NCBI GenBank assembly: GCA_017473775.1
Contig: JAFUJH010000041.1
Coordinates: 28,597-92,596 of the forward strand
From: Ruminococcus sp.
GTDB lineage: Bacteria; Bacillota; Clostridia; Oscillospirales; Acutalibacteraceae
DNA length: 64,000 bases
Direction: 5' to 3'
Positions 9,345-18,572 of this stretch are shown one piece after another; the stretch's first letter is position 1, and each line of letters starts with the position of its first letter. Made by a program: the position numbers and the translations under genes. Under the pieces are notes generated by a model. The model made no database searches. It was not told the origin of the DNA and saw only the letters and a list, made by a program, of their open reading frames with translations.

Positions 9345-9401
9345 AATGTTACCTGCTTTTCATAAAATCTTGAGGAATATAATCCCCTATGTAAAATCAA
9401 G

Positions 9402-9434
9402 TGCTCAACTCCCCTGTTTTAAGGGAGTTGAGCA
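9402..9434 (-). terminator. Intercistronic hairpin between argG and argH (possible partial terminator)
   Basis: A perfect 12-bp stem (9402-9413 with 9423-9434). On the transcribed minus strand it is followed by CACTTGATTTTA, a poor U-tract, so partial termination or RNA-end protection is likelier than full termination. Confidence 0.45.
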
Positions 9435-9441
9435 GATAAAA

Positions 9442-9469
9442 GTATTCTGTTAAATGTATTCTGTTAAAT
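9442..9469. repeat. Exact 14-bp tandem duplication at the argG stop codon
   Basis: GTATTCTGTTAAAT occurs at 9442-9455 and again at 9456-9469; the second copy reaches into the argG stop codon (9469-9471). Confidence 0.8.
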
Positions 9470-10701
9470 TAGTTGAGGCCGTTCTTTTTCTTCATACGAG
9501 CGTAAACGGTAGTTGAGAGGCCGTAGAGGTTAATGAAGCCTGTTGCCTCGGACTGGTCGTAAACATCGTCCTCGTCGAAGGTTGCAATCTCGGGGTCGTA
9601 GAGAGAGAAGGGAGACTGAACACCTGCGTTAATCATATTGCCCTTGTAGAGCTTGAGGGTTACATCACCGGTAACTGTCTCCTGAGTTTTCTTAACGAAA
9701 GCAAGGATAGCTTCGGTGAGAGGTGTGAACCACTGTGCGTTGTAAACCATCTCGCCCAGCTTCTGAGCAACAAGAGCCTTATAGTGAGAGGTCTCCTTAT
9801 CAAGGCAGATTGTCTCAAGAACATTGTGAGCCTTGTAGAGGATTGCACCACCGGGAGTCTCGTACACACCGCGGCACTTCATACCTACAAGACGGTTCTC
9901 AACGATGTCGAGAAGACCTACGCCGTTCTCGCCGCCGAGCTTGTTAAGAGTTGTGATAAGCTCGGTTGCTGTCATTTCTTTACCGTCAACAGCTGTGGGA
10001 ACACCCTGCTCAAAGTGAATTGTAACATAAGTGGGCTTATCGGGAGCCATCTCGGGAGAAACGCCCATCTCAAGGAAGCCTTCCTTGTTATAGGTGGGCT
10101 CGTTCATGGGATCCTCAAGGTCGAGACCCTCGTGAGAAAGATGCCAGATGTTCTTATCCTTGGAGTAGTTGGTCTCACGGCTAATCTTCAGAGGAACATT
10201 GTGAGCCTCTGCGTAGTCGATTTCCTCGTCACGGGACTTGATGTCCCACTCACGCCAAGGAGCGATGATAGGCATATAGGGAGCAAAAGCCTTGATTGCC
10301 ATTTCAAAACGAACCAGGTCGTTGCCCTTACCTGTGCAGCCGTGGCAGATAGCATCTGCACCCTCTGCCTCTGCAATCTCAACGATACGCTTTGCGATGA
10401 TGGGACGAGCAAATGCTGTACCAAGCATATAGTCCTCGTAGAGAGCGCCAGCCTGTACGCAGGGGAAAACATAGTCTGTGAGGAACTCCTCTGTCAGGTC
10501 CTCAACATAAAGCTTGGAAGCGCCTGTTTTGAGTGCCTTCTCCTCAAGACCCTCCAGCTCGTCAGCCTGACCTACATTACCGGAAACAGCGACAATCTCG
10601 GGGTTGCCGTAGTTCTCCTTGAGCCAAGGGATGATGATAGAAGTATCAAGACCGCCTGAATAAGCAAGTACGATTTTTTTGAATTCTGTGTTTTTATTCA
10701 T
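9469..10701 (-). CDS. argG: Argininosuccinate synthase
   Basis: Joins citrulline and aspartate with ATP to argininosuccinate. The 410-residue protein has the P-loop-like pyrophosphatase motif AYSGGLDTS near residue 13, and the [13 protein letters not shown] segment of the citrulline/aspartate site. The reading frame extends to 10731, but ATG at 10699-10701 has GGAGG eight bases upstream and matches the usual N-terminus ([17 protein letters not shown]), so I chose it. It is the first gene of the arginine operon, directly behind the ArgR-type operator and promoter, so it is probably repressed when arginine is plentiful. Confidence 0.95.
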   Translation of the reverse strand: MNKNTEFKKIVLAYSGGLDTSIIIPWLKENYGNPEIVAVSGNVGQADELEGLEEKALKTGASKLYVEDLTEEFLTDYVFPCVQAGALYEDYMLGTAFARPIIAKRIVEIAEAEGADAICHGCTGKGNDLVRFEMAIKAFAPYMPIIAPWREWDIKSRDEEIDYAEAHNVPLKISRETNYSKDKNIWHLSHEGLDLEDPMNEPTYNKEGFLEMGVSPEMAPDKPTYVTIHFEQGVPTAVDGKEMTATELITTLNKLGGENGVGLLDIVENRLVGMKCRGVYETPGGAILYKAHNVLETICLDKETSHYKALVAQKLGEMVYNAQWFTPLTEAILAFVKKTQETVTGDVTLKLYKGNMINAGVQSPFSLYDPEIATFDEDDVYDQSEATGFINLYGLSTTVYARMKKKNGLN

Positions 10702-10717
10702 TTTTATTACCTCCGTA

Positions 10718-10731
10718 ATGCAAAGTTGCAT
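10718..10731. promoter_or_regulatory. Palindrome in the argG leader (possible ArgR half-operator)
   Basis: ATGCAA-AG-TTGCAT lies between the -10 element and the ribosome-binding site of argG. Its TGCA core matches the half-sites of the large inverted repeat just upstream. Confidence 0.45.
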
Positions 10732-10739
10732 TTTTAATA

Positions 10740-10774
10740 TGCATAAATATTAACATATCCAGAATATTTATGCA
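10740..10774. promoter_or_regulatory. Putative ArgR operator overlapping the argG promoter
   Basis: A perfect inverted repeat: TGCATAAATATT (10740-10751), 11-base spacer, AATATTTATGCA (10763-10774). AT-rich palindromes with TGCA/TGAAT ends at arginine promoters are the known ArgR (ARG box) pattern, and an ArgR gene is encoded at 31582-32031. Binding here would cover both promoter elements. Confidence 0.65.
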
Positions 10775-10775
10775 A
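10747..10775 (-). promoter_or_regulatory. Promoter of the arginine operon
   Basis: TTGCAT (10770-10775) and TAATAT (10747-10752) on the minus strand are 17 bases apart and sit within the inverted repeat. Confidence 0.75.
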
Positions 10776-10907
10776 GAGTTAAAATGCAATTAGTTATAAT
10801 TTCATTAGTTTGCTGTAATATACCAAAAGTGGGCTGTCACTTTTAGTAATTATTACTATACAAATTGGGGATTCAGTTGATTTCTGCTAATTAAAAGAGT
10901 GGAGATA

Positions 10908-10974
10908 AAAAGAAAAAACCTTTCTGAGAAGGAGGCCGAATTGAATTGAATCAGCCCCTCTTGTCAGAAAGGTT
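10908..10974 (-). terminator. Intrinsic terminator of the lipoprotein gene
   Basis: Arms 10917-10927 and 10964-10974 (CAGAAAGGTT type) pair over 11 bp on the minus strand and run into TTTTTTCTTTTT. The 36-base interior is partly self-complementary. The rest of the 306-base gap 10702-11007 holds the arg promoter and operators plus a small AAAAGTG/CACTTTT hairpin at about 10832-10856. Confidence 0.75.
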
Positions 10975-10978
10975 GCAT

Positions 10979-10998
10979 ATTTATGCATTATTTATGCA
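10979..10998. promoter_or_regulatory. Two ATTTATGCA half-sites in phase (possible distal ArgR site)
   Basis: ATTTATGCA occurs at 10979-10987 and 10990-10998, exactly 11 bp (one helical turn) apart. The same nonamer forms the outer part of the argG operator 205 bp away. Confidence 0.4.
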
Positions 10999-11007
10999 AA
11001 TTATGAA

Positions 11008-11754
11008 TTATCCGATTACAGCTGCTGTGGTTGCCTCTGGGGAACCCTCGCCGTTGAGGTAATAATCTGCCTCGCCAATAACAAGCTTTGTTCCTTCGAT
11101 GGTAAAGTTAGCGGTCTGGGCAACCTCATTGTTATCATTCTTCTGGTAGAAATAGAGTGTAACCTGGTCACCGCTGACAGTATAAGAGTGCTTGATCTCT
11201 GTGTCGTAAACATAGATACCGTCCTCTATTGTCTGACGGAAGATAACGAAGCCGTCCTCAGTGAACTCGTAGGAATCGCCGTACTGATAGTTGAGCCACT
11301 TGCCTACAAGGCGGTCATCTTTGACGAAATCCTCCTTGGCCTGAAGTGTGATGGGAGTGTAATTGATTCTTTTAAAGGTCTGCACATCGTCCTCAGCGTA
11401 GTTAATTGTGAGAGTGTCACCGTCAACGGTGTAAACCCACTGACCATAAAGGTAGTTACCCTCGGTATAAGCAGACTTGTTACCGTAGCCGTCCACGCCG
11501 TAATTGATTGCAGCATCAAAGACAATAGTACCGCTTACTACACGAAGCTTGCCGTCATCGGTAAAGAGTACATACTCACCATCAACAGACTCCTCAGGCT
11601 CCCAAGCACCTACGACATCAGAATCAGGAATAACCGTCCAGTTAATCTCATAGCTTCCACCGGAAGGATTAGTTGAGGTTGTATCGTCGGGCTTGCAGGC
11701 ACCAAGTGCAAAAACAAGCACGCAGACAAGAATAACAGCAAATAATCTTTTCAT
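11008..11754 (-). CDS. Secreted lipoprotein with two related beta-rich repeats
   Basis: No named family is recognised with confidence. A lipoprotein signal (MKRLFAVILVCVLVFALGAC) puts the diacylglyceryl cysteine at about residue 20. The remainder falls into two similar halves: each opens with a VVGAWEPEES or LVGKWLNYQY block, then VLFTDDGKL/YEFTEDGFV, and closes with YTVDGDTLTINY/YTVSGDQVTLYF. This looks like a duplicated small beta-barrel of the lipocalin-like/DUF5640 sort. The ATG at 11752-11754 was chosen over an in-frame GTG at 11763. It has its own strong promoter and terminator, so it is monocistronic. Role unknown. Confidence 0.75.
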   Translation of the reverse strand: MKRLFAVILVCVLVFALGACKPDDTTSTNPSGGSYEINWTVIPDSDVVGAWEPEESVDGEYVLFTDDGKLRVVSGTIVFDAAINYGVDGYGNKSAYTEGNYLYGQWVYTVDGDTLTINYAEDDVQTFKRINYTPITLQAKEDFVKDDRLVGKWLNYQYGDSYEFTEDGFVIFRQTIEDGIYVYDTEIKHSYTVSGDQVTLYFYQKNDNNEVAQTANFTIEGTKLVIGEADYYLNGEGSPEATTAAVIG

Positions 11755-11793
11755 AAAAAACACCGCCTGAAAAAATGGTTATAATATGAGATA

Positions 11794-11822
11794 ATTATAT
11801 AAAATCAGTCGGCGGATGTCAA
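11794..11822 (-). promoter_or_regulatory. Consensus vegetative promoter of the lipoprotein gene
   Basis: TTGACA (11817-11822) and TATAAT (11794-11799) with a 17-base spacer on the minus strand: a full consensus match. The -35 element lies in the loop of the preceding gene's terminator. Confidence 0.85.
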
Positions 11823-11837
11823 CAACCACCGACTGAT
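11801..11837 (-). terminator. Intrinsic terminator of the polysaccharide deacetylase gene
   Basis: Arms 11804-11815 and 11826-11837 form a 12-bp stem with one G-U pair; on the minus strand TTTTATATAATT follows. Confidence 0.75.
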
Positions 11838-11857
11838 AATCAGAAACTTTTCAAGTA

Positions 11858-12889
11858 TTAATATGCATTATAGTAGAGCTTTCCTCTGTCACTGTCATCA
11901 AGAGCAAGAAGCTGAGACACAGTTACAAAGCGATAGCCGCGTTTATAAAGGTCATCAATAACCTTACAGAAAGCATCATAGGAGTTATAATATATCTCGT
12001 GAAAAAGGATAATATCGCCCTCGTCTGTAGAATTCAGGACATTTTCTACAATAGCATTTACATTCTGCTTTTTCACATAGCTTGAATATCGGCTTGTGTA
12101 ACGCCAGTCATTGGAGTCAACATTCCAATTGATTACAACATAGCCTGAGGACTTAACACGAGAGGAAGTGATACCTCCACCCACAGGACGCATTGTGAGG
12201 GGTGCTTCACCTGTGATATCTGTAATGAGCTTTGCGGTTTTGGAAAGCTCTGAACGGAAGGTAGCATCAGAACAGGTGTGATAGTAATACTCATGGGTGT
12301 AACCGTGGATACCGATTTCGTTCCCCAAATCGTAGGCATATTTCATAGCTTCTGCCTGCTCGCCGTGAATACGATTACCGACCACATAAAAGGTACCTAC
12401 TCCCCCATACTCTCTGAGCTTGTCTGCAAACATATATGTAAGCTCATAATGAGGACCGTCATCAAAGGTGAATGCTATGTATTTATAGTTTTTATCATCT
12501 GTTGTGTAAGTAGGGCGCTGAATCTCAGGGGTGGTTGCCGCCTCGTCGCCTGTAGCATCAGGGTTTGCAGGTTTAGAAGGTTTTACAACAGGTACAACAA
12601 CAGGTGCTTCGGTAGGTTCTGTGGGGTCATACCACAAGTCTGATGATACTTTATTTGATGTTATTGCATTGTAGATAATCTCTTTGGCTGTGGTATCCTC
12701 TGTGGCTTCTGTTGCAGGAGCGGTTGTTGTAACAGGTACTGTTGTGGTAGGTTGAGTATTGCAACCTGTACTTGTCTGGATTTCGTCAACAGTAGTTTCT
12801 GTTTGGTTTGTAGATGCATCGTTTGCACAACCTGCAATAAACATTACACTGAGTAACACCGATAAAACAAGTGCTATTATTCTTTTCAT
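11858..12889 (-). CDS. Lipoprotein polysaccharide deacetylase (NodB domain)
   Basis: Predicted to remove acetyl groups from a cell-wall or extracellular N-acetylated glycan outside the membrane. A lipobox (FIAGC, Cys about residue 21) is followed by a long Thr/Pro/Glu-rich linker to about residue 125, then a NodB domain. Its motifs are TFDDGP (metal Asp), HGYTH (metal His pair) and a VNWN/VDSNDW segment. Two motifs are atypical: RPVGG in place of RPPYG, and LFHEIY in place of L-H-D, so the catalytic base is uncertain. It has its own promoter and terminator. Substrate is not predictable; peptidoglycan is the usual one. Confidence 0.85.
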   Translation of the reverse strand: MKRIIALVLSVLLSVMFIAGCANDASTNQTETTVDEIQTSTGCNTQPTTTVPVTTTAPATEATEDTTAKEIIYNAITSNKVSSDLWYDPTEPTEAPVVVPVVKPSKPANPDATGDEAATTPEIQRPTYTTDDKNYKYIAFTFDDGPHYELTYMFADKLREYGGVGTFYVVGNRIHGEQAEAMKYAYDLGNEIGIHGYTHEYYYHTCSDATFRSELSKTAKLITDITGEAPLTMRPVGGGITSSRVKSSGYVVINWNVDSNDWRYTSRYSSYVKKQNVNAIVENVLNSTDEGDIILFHEIYYNSYDAFCKVIDDLYKRGYRFVTVSQLLALDDSDRGKLYYNAY

Positions 12890-12940
12890 TTTTTCTCCTA
12901 TATATCATACAAAACTTTAATCAATTAGACAATAATCCCT

Positions 12941-12968
12941 ATTATATACCAAATCCCCACAAAGTCAA
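12941..12968 (-). promoter_or_regulatory. Promoter of the polysaccharide deacetylase gene
   Basis: TTGACT (12963-12968) and TATAAT (12941-12946), 16-base spacer, minus strand. Confidence 0.75.
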
Positions 12969-12993
12969 TACCATAAAAAATATTCTTCGCATA

Positions 12994-13032
12994 TAAAAAA
13001 ACACAGCACATCTTATTTCAGATGTGCTGTGT
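12994..13032 (-). terminator. Intrinsic terminator of groESL
   Basis: Perfect 13-bp stem (13001-13013 with 13020-13032), six-base loop, then a run of seven T on the minus strand. Confidence 0.9.
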
Positions 13033-13065
13033 GTCACACTAAGTGATGTTATGTTGTGTAAATTA

Positions 13066-14721
<1,656 letters not shown>

Positions 14722-15006
14722 TTACTCTACCAGAGCAAGGATGTCGGACTGACGGACGATGGTGTACTCCTCGCCGTCAAGCTTAACCTTTGTACCGCAG
14801 TACTGACTGGTGATAACCTTATCGCCAACCTTAACATACATTGTAACTTCCTCGCCGTCAATCTTGCCGCCGGGGCCAACTGCGATTACATTGGCAAACT
14901 GGGGCTTCTCCTGTGCAGCACTGGAAAGCACGATGCCGCTGGCTGTAGTCTCAACTGCGTCATCCACCTTGAGAACTACTTTGTCGAGTAAGGGTTTGAT
15001 AGTCAT
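14722..15006 (-). CDS. groS: Co-chaperonin GroES (10 kDa)
   Basis: The heptameric lid of the GroEL chamber. The 94-residue protein begins MTIKPLLDKVVLKVDD and has the family's mobile loop (ETTASGIVLSSAAQEKP, residues 18-34) and the GPGGKIDGE and YCGTKVKLDGEEY segments. GGAGG directly precedes the ATG. It is the first gene of the two-gene heat-shock operon, behind CIRCE. Confidence 0.98.
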   Translation of the reverse strand: MTIKPLLDKVVLKVDDAVETTASGIVLSSAAQEKPQFANVIAVGPGGKIDGEEVTMYVKVGDKVITSQYCGTKVKLDGEEYTIVRQSDILALVE

Positions 15007-15036
15007 ATATATCCTCCTAACATATTTGTCGAAAAA

Positions 15037-15063
15037 TTAGCACTCGCAATCTCGGAGTGCTAA
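15037..15063. promoter_or_regulatory. CIRCE element (HrcA operator)
   Basis: TTAGCACTC (15037-15045), nine-base spacer, GAGTGCTAA (15055-15063): an exact CIRCE match. HrcA binds it and represses groESL until heat shock. No hrcA gene is in the window. Confidence 0.97.
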
Positions 15064-15067
15064 TAAT

Positions 15068-15096
15068 ATACTATACCATTTTTTGTAAAAAATCAA
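15068..15096 (-). promoter_or_regulatory. groESL promoter
   Basis: TTGATT (15091-15096) and TAGTAT (15068-15073), 17-base spacer, minus strand. CIRCE covers the expected start point. Confidence 0.75.
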
Positions 15097-15166
15097 GTGT
15101 ATTTTGGCTTACGATAATTAATTTTATATTAACAGATTGTTACAAAGTACGATTAACATATAAAAA

Positions 15167-16174
15167 TTAACCGACAACTTTGAAATTCTCAAGAGTAGCA
15201 GTATCAATTCCGAAGGTCTCTGCAGCCTGAGAATTGATTTTATTTATGCAGACATCGGGATACTCTACAGACAAATCCCCCACCTGACGGAGATTCTTCA
15301 GAAGAATGAGTGCAAGCTCACCTGCGTTGTAGCCCATATCGGTACAATCGGGAACGCTTGTTGCAAGAGCACCGCTTGAAAACAAGACTTCAGAGGTAGT
15401 GATGACAGGTATCTTCTTCTTGGTTGCCGCTTTGATTATCTTATCCGCGTTATCTGTTGTAAACTTATCTTCTATCAGGTACAGAGCATCGCAATCCTCG
15501 AGAGCATTCTTGATACAGGTATCGAGCTGTTCTTCAGATGCCGCAGAGCAAGGAGTATAATCAAGACCCAGTGTTTCTGCGTCACTTTCTGCAAGAGTAG
15601 AAATAAGAATAGAATTTTCGTCAGTTGTCATATAGATAGAGGAAATCTTCTTAGCTTCAGGAAGAAGTTGTGTCAGCATCTGAAGCTGCATAAAAACAGG
15701 AGTCAGGTTGGAAACGCCTGTTACATTCTTGTCGGGCTTCTCGCAGGATTTGAGGAGTCCTGCCTCGATGGGGTCTGTGACATCTGCAAAGATAACAGGG
15801 ATAGTATCGGTAGCCTTGGCGACTGCAACTGCGGCAGGCTCGCCTATTGCAAAGATGAGGCTGACGCCGTCAGATACAAATTGCTCTGCTGCCTCCTTGC
15901 ATTTATCCTTATCCCCGTCGCAGTTTACTATAGACACAGAGTGGAACTCTGACTGGTAGTAGCCCTTGTCTGTAAACGCTGAGGAAAAGCCCTGATAGAT
16001 ATGCTCGGAATCAGTATCATTGTAACTTCGGATAACACCTATTGAATACTTGGCAGGTGCGGTGGTGGCTGTAGTCTCGGTATTATCTGAGGATGTACAG
16101 GCACAAAGTGAAGCTGTAAGTATCACTGCCATGAGCAAAGCCGGTATTCGTTTGTGATTAAAAATCCTTGACAT
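15167..16174 (-). CDS. Solute-binding lipoprotein, TrpX/ABC_sub_bind family
   Basis: An extracellular substrate-binding protein of the family that includes TrpX. A lipobox (SLCAC) anchors it; two alpha/beta lobes follow, with SIGVIRSYNDT opening the first and FAIGEPAAVAVAKATDTIPVIFADVTDP typical of the family. Length 335 is normal. TrpX-type systems usually have trpY (permease) and trpZ (ATPase) next door, but here the neighbours are groES and an rRNA methyltransferase, so this is an orphan copy. GGAGG precedes the ATG. A small AGAGC/GCTCT hairpin lies in the leader near 16206-16220. The ligand, perhaps an aromatic amino acid, is inference only. Confidence 0.85.
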   Translation of the reverse strand: MSRIFNHKRIPALLMAVILTASLCACTSSDNTETTATTAPAKYSIGVIRSYNDTDSEHIYQGFSSAFTDKGYYQSEFHSVSIVNCDGDKDKCKEAAEQFVSDGVSLIFAIGEPAAVAVAKATDTIPVIFADVTDPIEAGLLKSCEKPDKNVTGVSNLTPVFMQLQMLTQLLPEAKKISSIYMTTDENSILISTLAESDAETLGLDYTPCSAASEEQLDTCIKNALEDCDALYLIEDKFTTDNADKIIKAATKKKIPVITTSEVLFSSGALATSVPDCTDMGYNAGELALILLKNLRQVGDLSVEYPDVCINKINSQAAETFGIDTATLENFKVVG

Positions 16175-16257
16175 AAAAATTCCTCCGTGTTGCTTCAGAA
16201 TTCACAGAGCCTTGTGCTCTATATAATATATGATACCAAGTGTGAAAAAAATCGTAA

Positions 16258-17376
16258 TCAGGTGTAGTACATATAAAGCTGACACTGAAGCATTCCGTTG
16301 TAAAGCTTCCGTCGTTTATCGGCACGCCTGCCGAAGCATTTCTCAAAGTCATCATCGGGTGTAATTACTGCATAGCTCCAGCCCTGCTTGCGAACGAACA
16401 CCTTACCCATTGTGCGGTAAAGCTCCTCGGCGTCCTTAACAGACAGCATACGCTCGCCATAAGGGGGATTTGTAATGAGAGTACCCCTCTCCCGCTCAGG
16501 CAGGAAGTCATGCAGGTCACGCTCAACAAATTCGATTCTGTCGGCAACTCCTGCCATCTGCGCATTATGACGGGCAATTGAGAGAGCATTCTTATCGATA
16601 TCACTGCCTATTGCAAAGAAGTTTGCGTCAGGTCGCTCAAGAGACCTTGCCAGCTCACGCTCCTGAGTCCAAAGAGCTTTGGGGATGCAATCCCAGCTTT
16701 CTGCTGAGAAGGTACGATTGATGCCCGGGGCGATATTGAGAGCCTTCAGAGCAGATTCGATGACAATTGTACCACTGCCGCACATAGCGTCTGCCACAAA
16801 GTGGTCACGACGGACACGGCTTAAATCTGCCATTGTAGCGGCTAAAGTCTCGCTGATGGGAGCATCGTTGGCTTCCTTCCTATATCCTCGCTTATGAAGG
16901 GGTGCACCCGAGGTATCCAGCAGGATGCTCACTTTATCCTTGCGGATAAGAAACTGTATCTGATGAAGTGAGCCTGTCTCTGACAGCCAAGGGGCGTTGT
17001 ATTTCTCGCCAAGTCTTTTTGCTACTGCCTTTTTGATTATCTTCTGACAATCGGAGATACTCATAAGACGGGAATCAAGACAGCTACCCTTCACAGGGAA
17101 AGCGTCATTTTTATAGATAAACTCCTCGAAAGGGAGATTATAAACACCGTTGAAAAGCTCCTCAAAGCTTGTGGCGTAAAACTCACCTACAAGCAGGGAG
17201 ATTCGCTCTGCACAACGAGAGCGGAGATTAGCACGGATTAAGGTGCTGAAGTCACCCTCAAAGAGGACTCTGCCTGTCTCAGCACGGACGCCCTCAATAT
17301 CCATAAAACGAAGTTCGTTTGCAACTACTCCCTCAACGCCGAACAGGCAGGGAGCACAGAAAGTAAGCTTGCTCAT
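16258..17376 (-). CDS. THUMP-domain class I SAM-dependent RNA methyltransferase (RlmL/YpsC type)
   Basis: Predicted to methylate a guanine of RNA at N2, most likely in 23S rRNA. A ferredoxin-like/THUMP N-terminal half (to about residue 160) is followed by a Rossmann methyltransferase domain: DAMCGSGTIVIE is the SAM-binding motif I, and TNPPYGERM is the catalytic NPPY motif. The 372-residue length fits the Bacillus YpsC type and lacks the second RlmK domain of E. coli RlmL. GAGGTAATA precedes the ATG. It is separated from hpf by a terminator. Confidence 0.9.
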   Translation of the reverse strand: MSKLTFCAPCLFGVEGVVANELRFMDIEGVRAETGRVLFEGDFSTLIRANLRSRCAERISLLVGEFYATSFEELFNGVYNLPFEEFIYKNDAFPVKGSCLDSRLMSISDCQKIIKKAVAKRLGEKYNAPWLSETGSLHQIQFLIRKDKVSILLDTSGAPLHKRGYRKEANDAPISETLAATMADLSRVRRDHFVADAMCGSGTIVIESALKALNIAPGINRTFSAESWDCIPKALWTQERELARSLERPDANFFAIGSDIDKNALSIARHNAQMAGVADRIEFVERDLHDFLPERERGTLITNPPYGERMLSVKDAEELYRTMGKVFVRKQGWSYAVITPDDDFEKCFGRRADKRRKLYNGMLQCQLYMYYT

Positions 17377-17384
17377 TATTACCT

Positions 17385-17422
17385 CAATAAAAACAACAGG
17401 CGGGTACTATGCCCCGCCCTGT
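17385..17422 (-). terminator. Intrinsic terminator after hpf
   Basis: ACAGGGCGGG/CCCGCCTGT stem on the minus strand (17396-17404 with 17413-17422, one bulge), then TTGTTTTTATT. Confidence 0.75.
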
Positions 17423-17441
17423 GTATGTGTTATGTTAAAAA

Positions 17442-17984
17442 TCAGCCTGCATCAGTAGGCTCTAAGAGTCCGTATGCACCGTCATCGCGGATATAGACCA
17501 CATTGGTGGCACCTGTATCAGCATTAGTAAACATATAGAACTTGTGGTTTGTCATTTCCATCTGGAGAATTGCCTCCTCAATAGAAATGGGCTTCAGGGG
17601 TATTTGCTTTTTGCGGACAACTGAAAGCTCGTAGTCCTCCTGAGTTACATCCTCGGGAGTGTTATCTGCAAAAAGTTCCTCAAGGGAGCCCGTTCTGAGA
17701 CGCTTGGAAAGACGGGTCTTGTGCTTTCTGAGCTGTCTTGAAAGAAGGTCGGTGACCTTATCAAGAGCATCGTTCATCTCAGCCATTGTGGATTCGGCAC
17801 GGTATACCATAGAATTATCCTTGATTGTAACCTCCACTGTCTGGCGGTTTTTCTCAAGGGTGACTACAACTGTAGCCTCTGCACTGTCAGAAAAGATTTT
17901 CTCAAACTTCCGGAGTTTGCGTTCAACTCTTTCTTTGAAATTATCTCTCAAGGTAACTTTGCGTGCAACATAGGTAATCTTCAT
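17442..17984 (-). CDS. hpf: Ribosome hibernation promoting factor, long form
   Basis: Binds the 30S subunit and pairs 70S ribosomes into inactive 100S dimers during slow growth. The 180-residue long form has an S30AE domain (about 1-100, with a basic LSRQLRKHKTRLSKRL helix at its end) and a C-terminal dimerisation domain (about 122-178, VVRKKQIPLKPISIEEAILQ and FYMFTNADTGATNVVYIRDDGAYGLLEP). AAAGGAGG precedes the ATG. It lies 33 bases after the S1-domain gene and ends before a terminator, so it closes the yab-type operon. Confidence 0.95.
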   Translation of the reverse strand: MKITYVARKVTLRDNFKERVERKLRKFEKIFSDSAEATVVVTLEKNRQTVEVTIKDNSMVYRAESTMAEMNDALDKVTDLLSRQLRKHKTRLSKRLRTGSLEELFADNTPEDVTQEDYELSVVRKKQIPLKPISIEEAILQMEMTNHKFYMFTNADTGATNVVYIRDDGAYGLLEPTDAG

Positions 17985-18017
17985 ACGGGTACCTCCTTTG
18001 AGTGAAATATTATGTTT

Positions 18018-18530
18018 TTATTTTCTGCCTGAGCCGTTGCCTCTGCGGCTGTAACCGCGACCCTCGCCACCGCGTTTAAGGTCGGACATACGGTCCTGGC
18101 TGGACTTCTTGAATCTGGACATCATATCCTCAAAATCAGGGTTTGAGGATACCTGCTCCTCCCAAACACCGTCGGGATAAAGCACGGGAGGTGCTGCTGT
18201 GTGCTTAGGTTTATCCTGGGACTTCTTAGCAGGTCTGCGCTGAGGAGCTCTGTCCTGTTTGTCAGGTCGGTCGTCCCTCTGAGGACGCTGGGGCTTATCT
18301 ACAGCCTGCTTGATAGACAGGGCAATCTTGCCGTTATCGGCAATGGAGATAACCTTGACTTTGACTGTGTCGCCTACTTTGCACACATCGTGGATATCCT
18401 TGACAAATCTGTCTGATACCTCAGAGATGTGCACCATACCGTCGGGGCCGTCAGGCAATGAGACGAATGCTCCAAAGTTAGTAATGCTTGTGATTTTTCC
18501 TTCGTAAATCTGTCCAATTTCCGGTTTCAT
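18018..18530 (-). CDS. S1 RNA-binding domain protein (YabR/CvfD type)
   Basis: One S1 domain at residues 1-75 (GQIYEGKITSITNFGAFVSL, GMVHISEVSD, GDTVKVKVISIADNGKIALS) is followed by a long, basic, disordered Arg/Gln/Pro-rich tail ending in RGGEGRGYSRRGNGSGRK, which should add general RNA binding. Homologues act as ribosome-associated post-transcriptional regulators; the RNA targets here are unknown. In Bacillus subtilis yabR follows divIC, exactly as here, which supports the assignment. AAAGGAAAAG precedes the ATG. Confidence 0.9.
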   Translation of the reverse strand: MKPEIGQIYEGKITSITNFGAFVSLPDGPDGMVHISEVSDRFVKDIHDVCKVGDTVKVKVISIADNGKIALSIKQAVDKPQRPQRDDRPDKQDRAPQRRPAKKSQDKPKHTAAPPVLYPDGVWEEQVSSNPDFEDMMSRFKKSSQDRMSDLKRGGEGRGYSRRGNGSGRK

Positions 18531-18572
18531 ACTTTTCCTTTTCTGTTATATAAAATTTAGTAAAGCAGGTAA

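Noticed and set aside
9784-10659. Long plus-strand open frame (291 codons) inside argG
   Set aside because: It is antisense to a clear argininosuccinate synthase with full motifs; Cys-rich, low-complexity translation and no ribosome-binding site. Similar long antisense frames inside argF (3065-3742), rel (27006-27608) and recJ (29297-29869) were rejected for the same reason.
10702-10731. N-terminal extension of argG (start at 10731)
   Set aside because: The extension [10 protein letters not shown] covers the leader palindrome and ribosome-binding site, and homologues begin at the ATG at 10699-10701.
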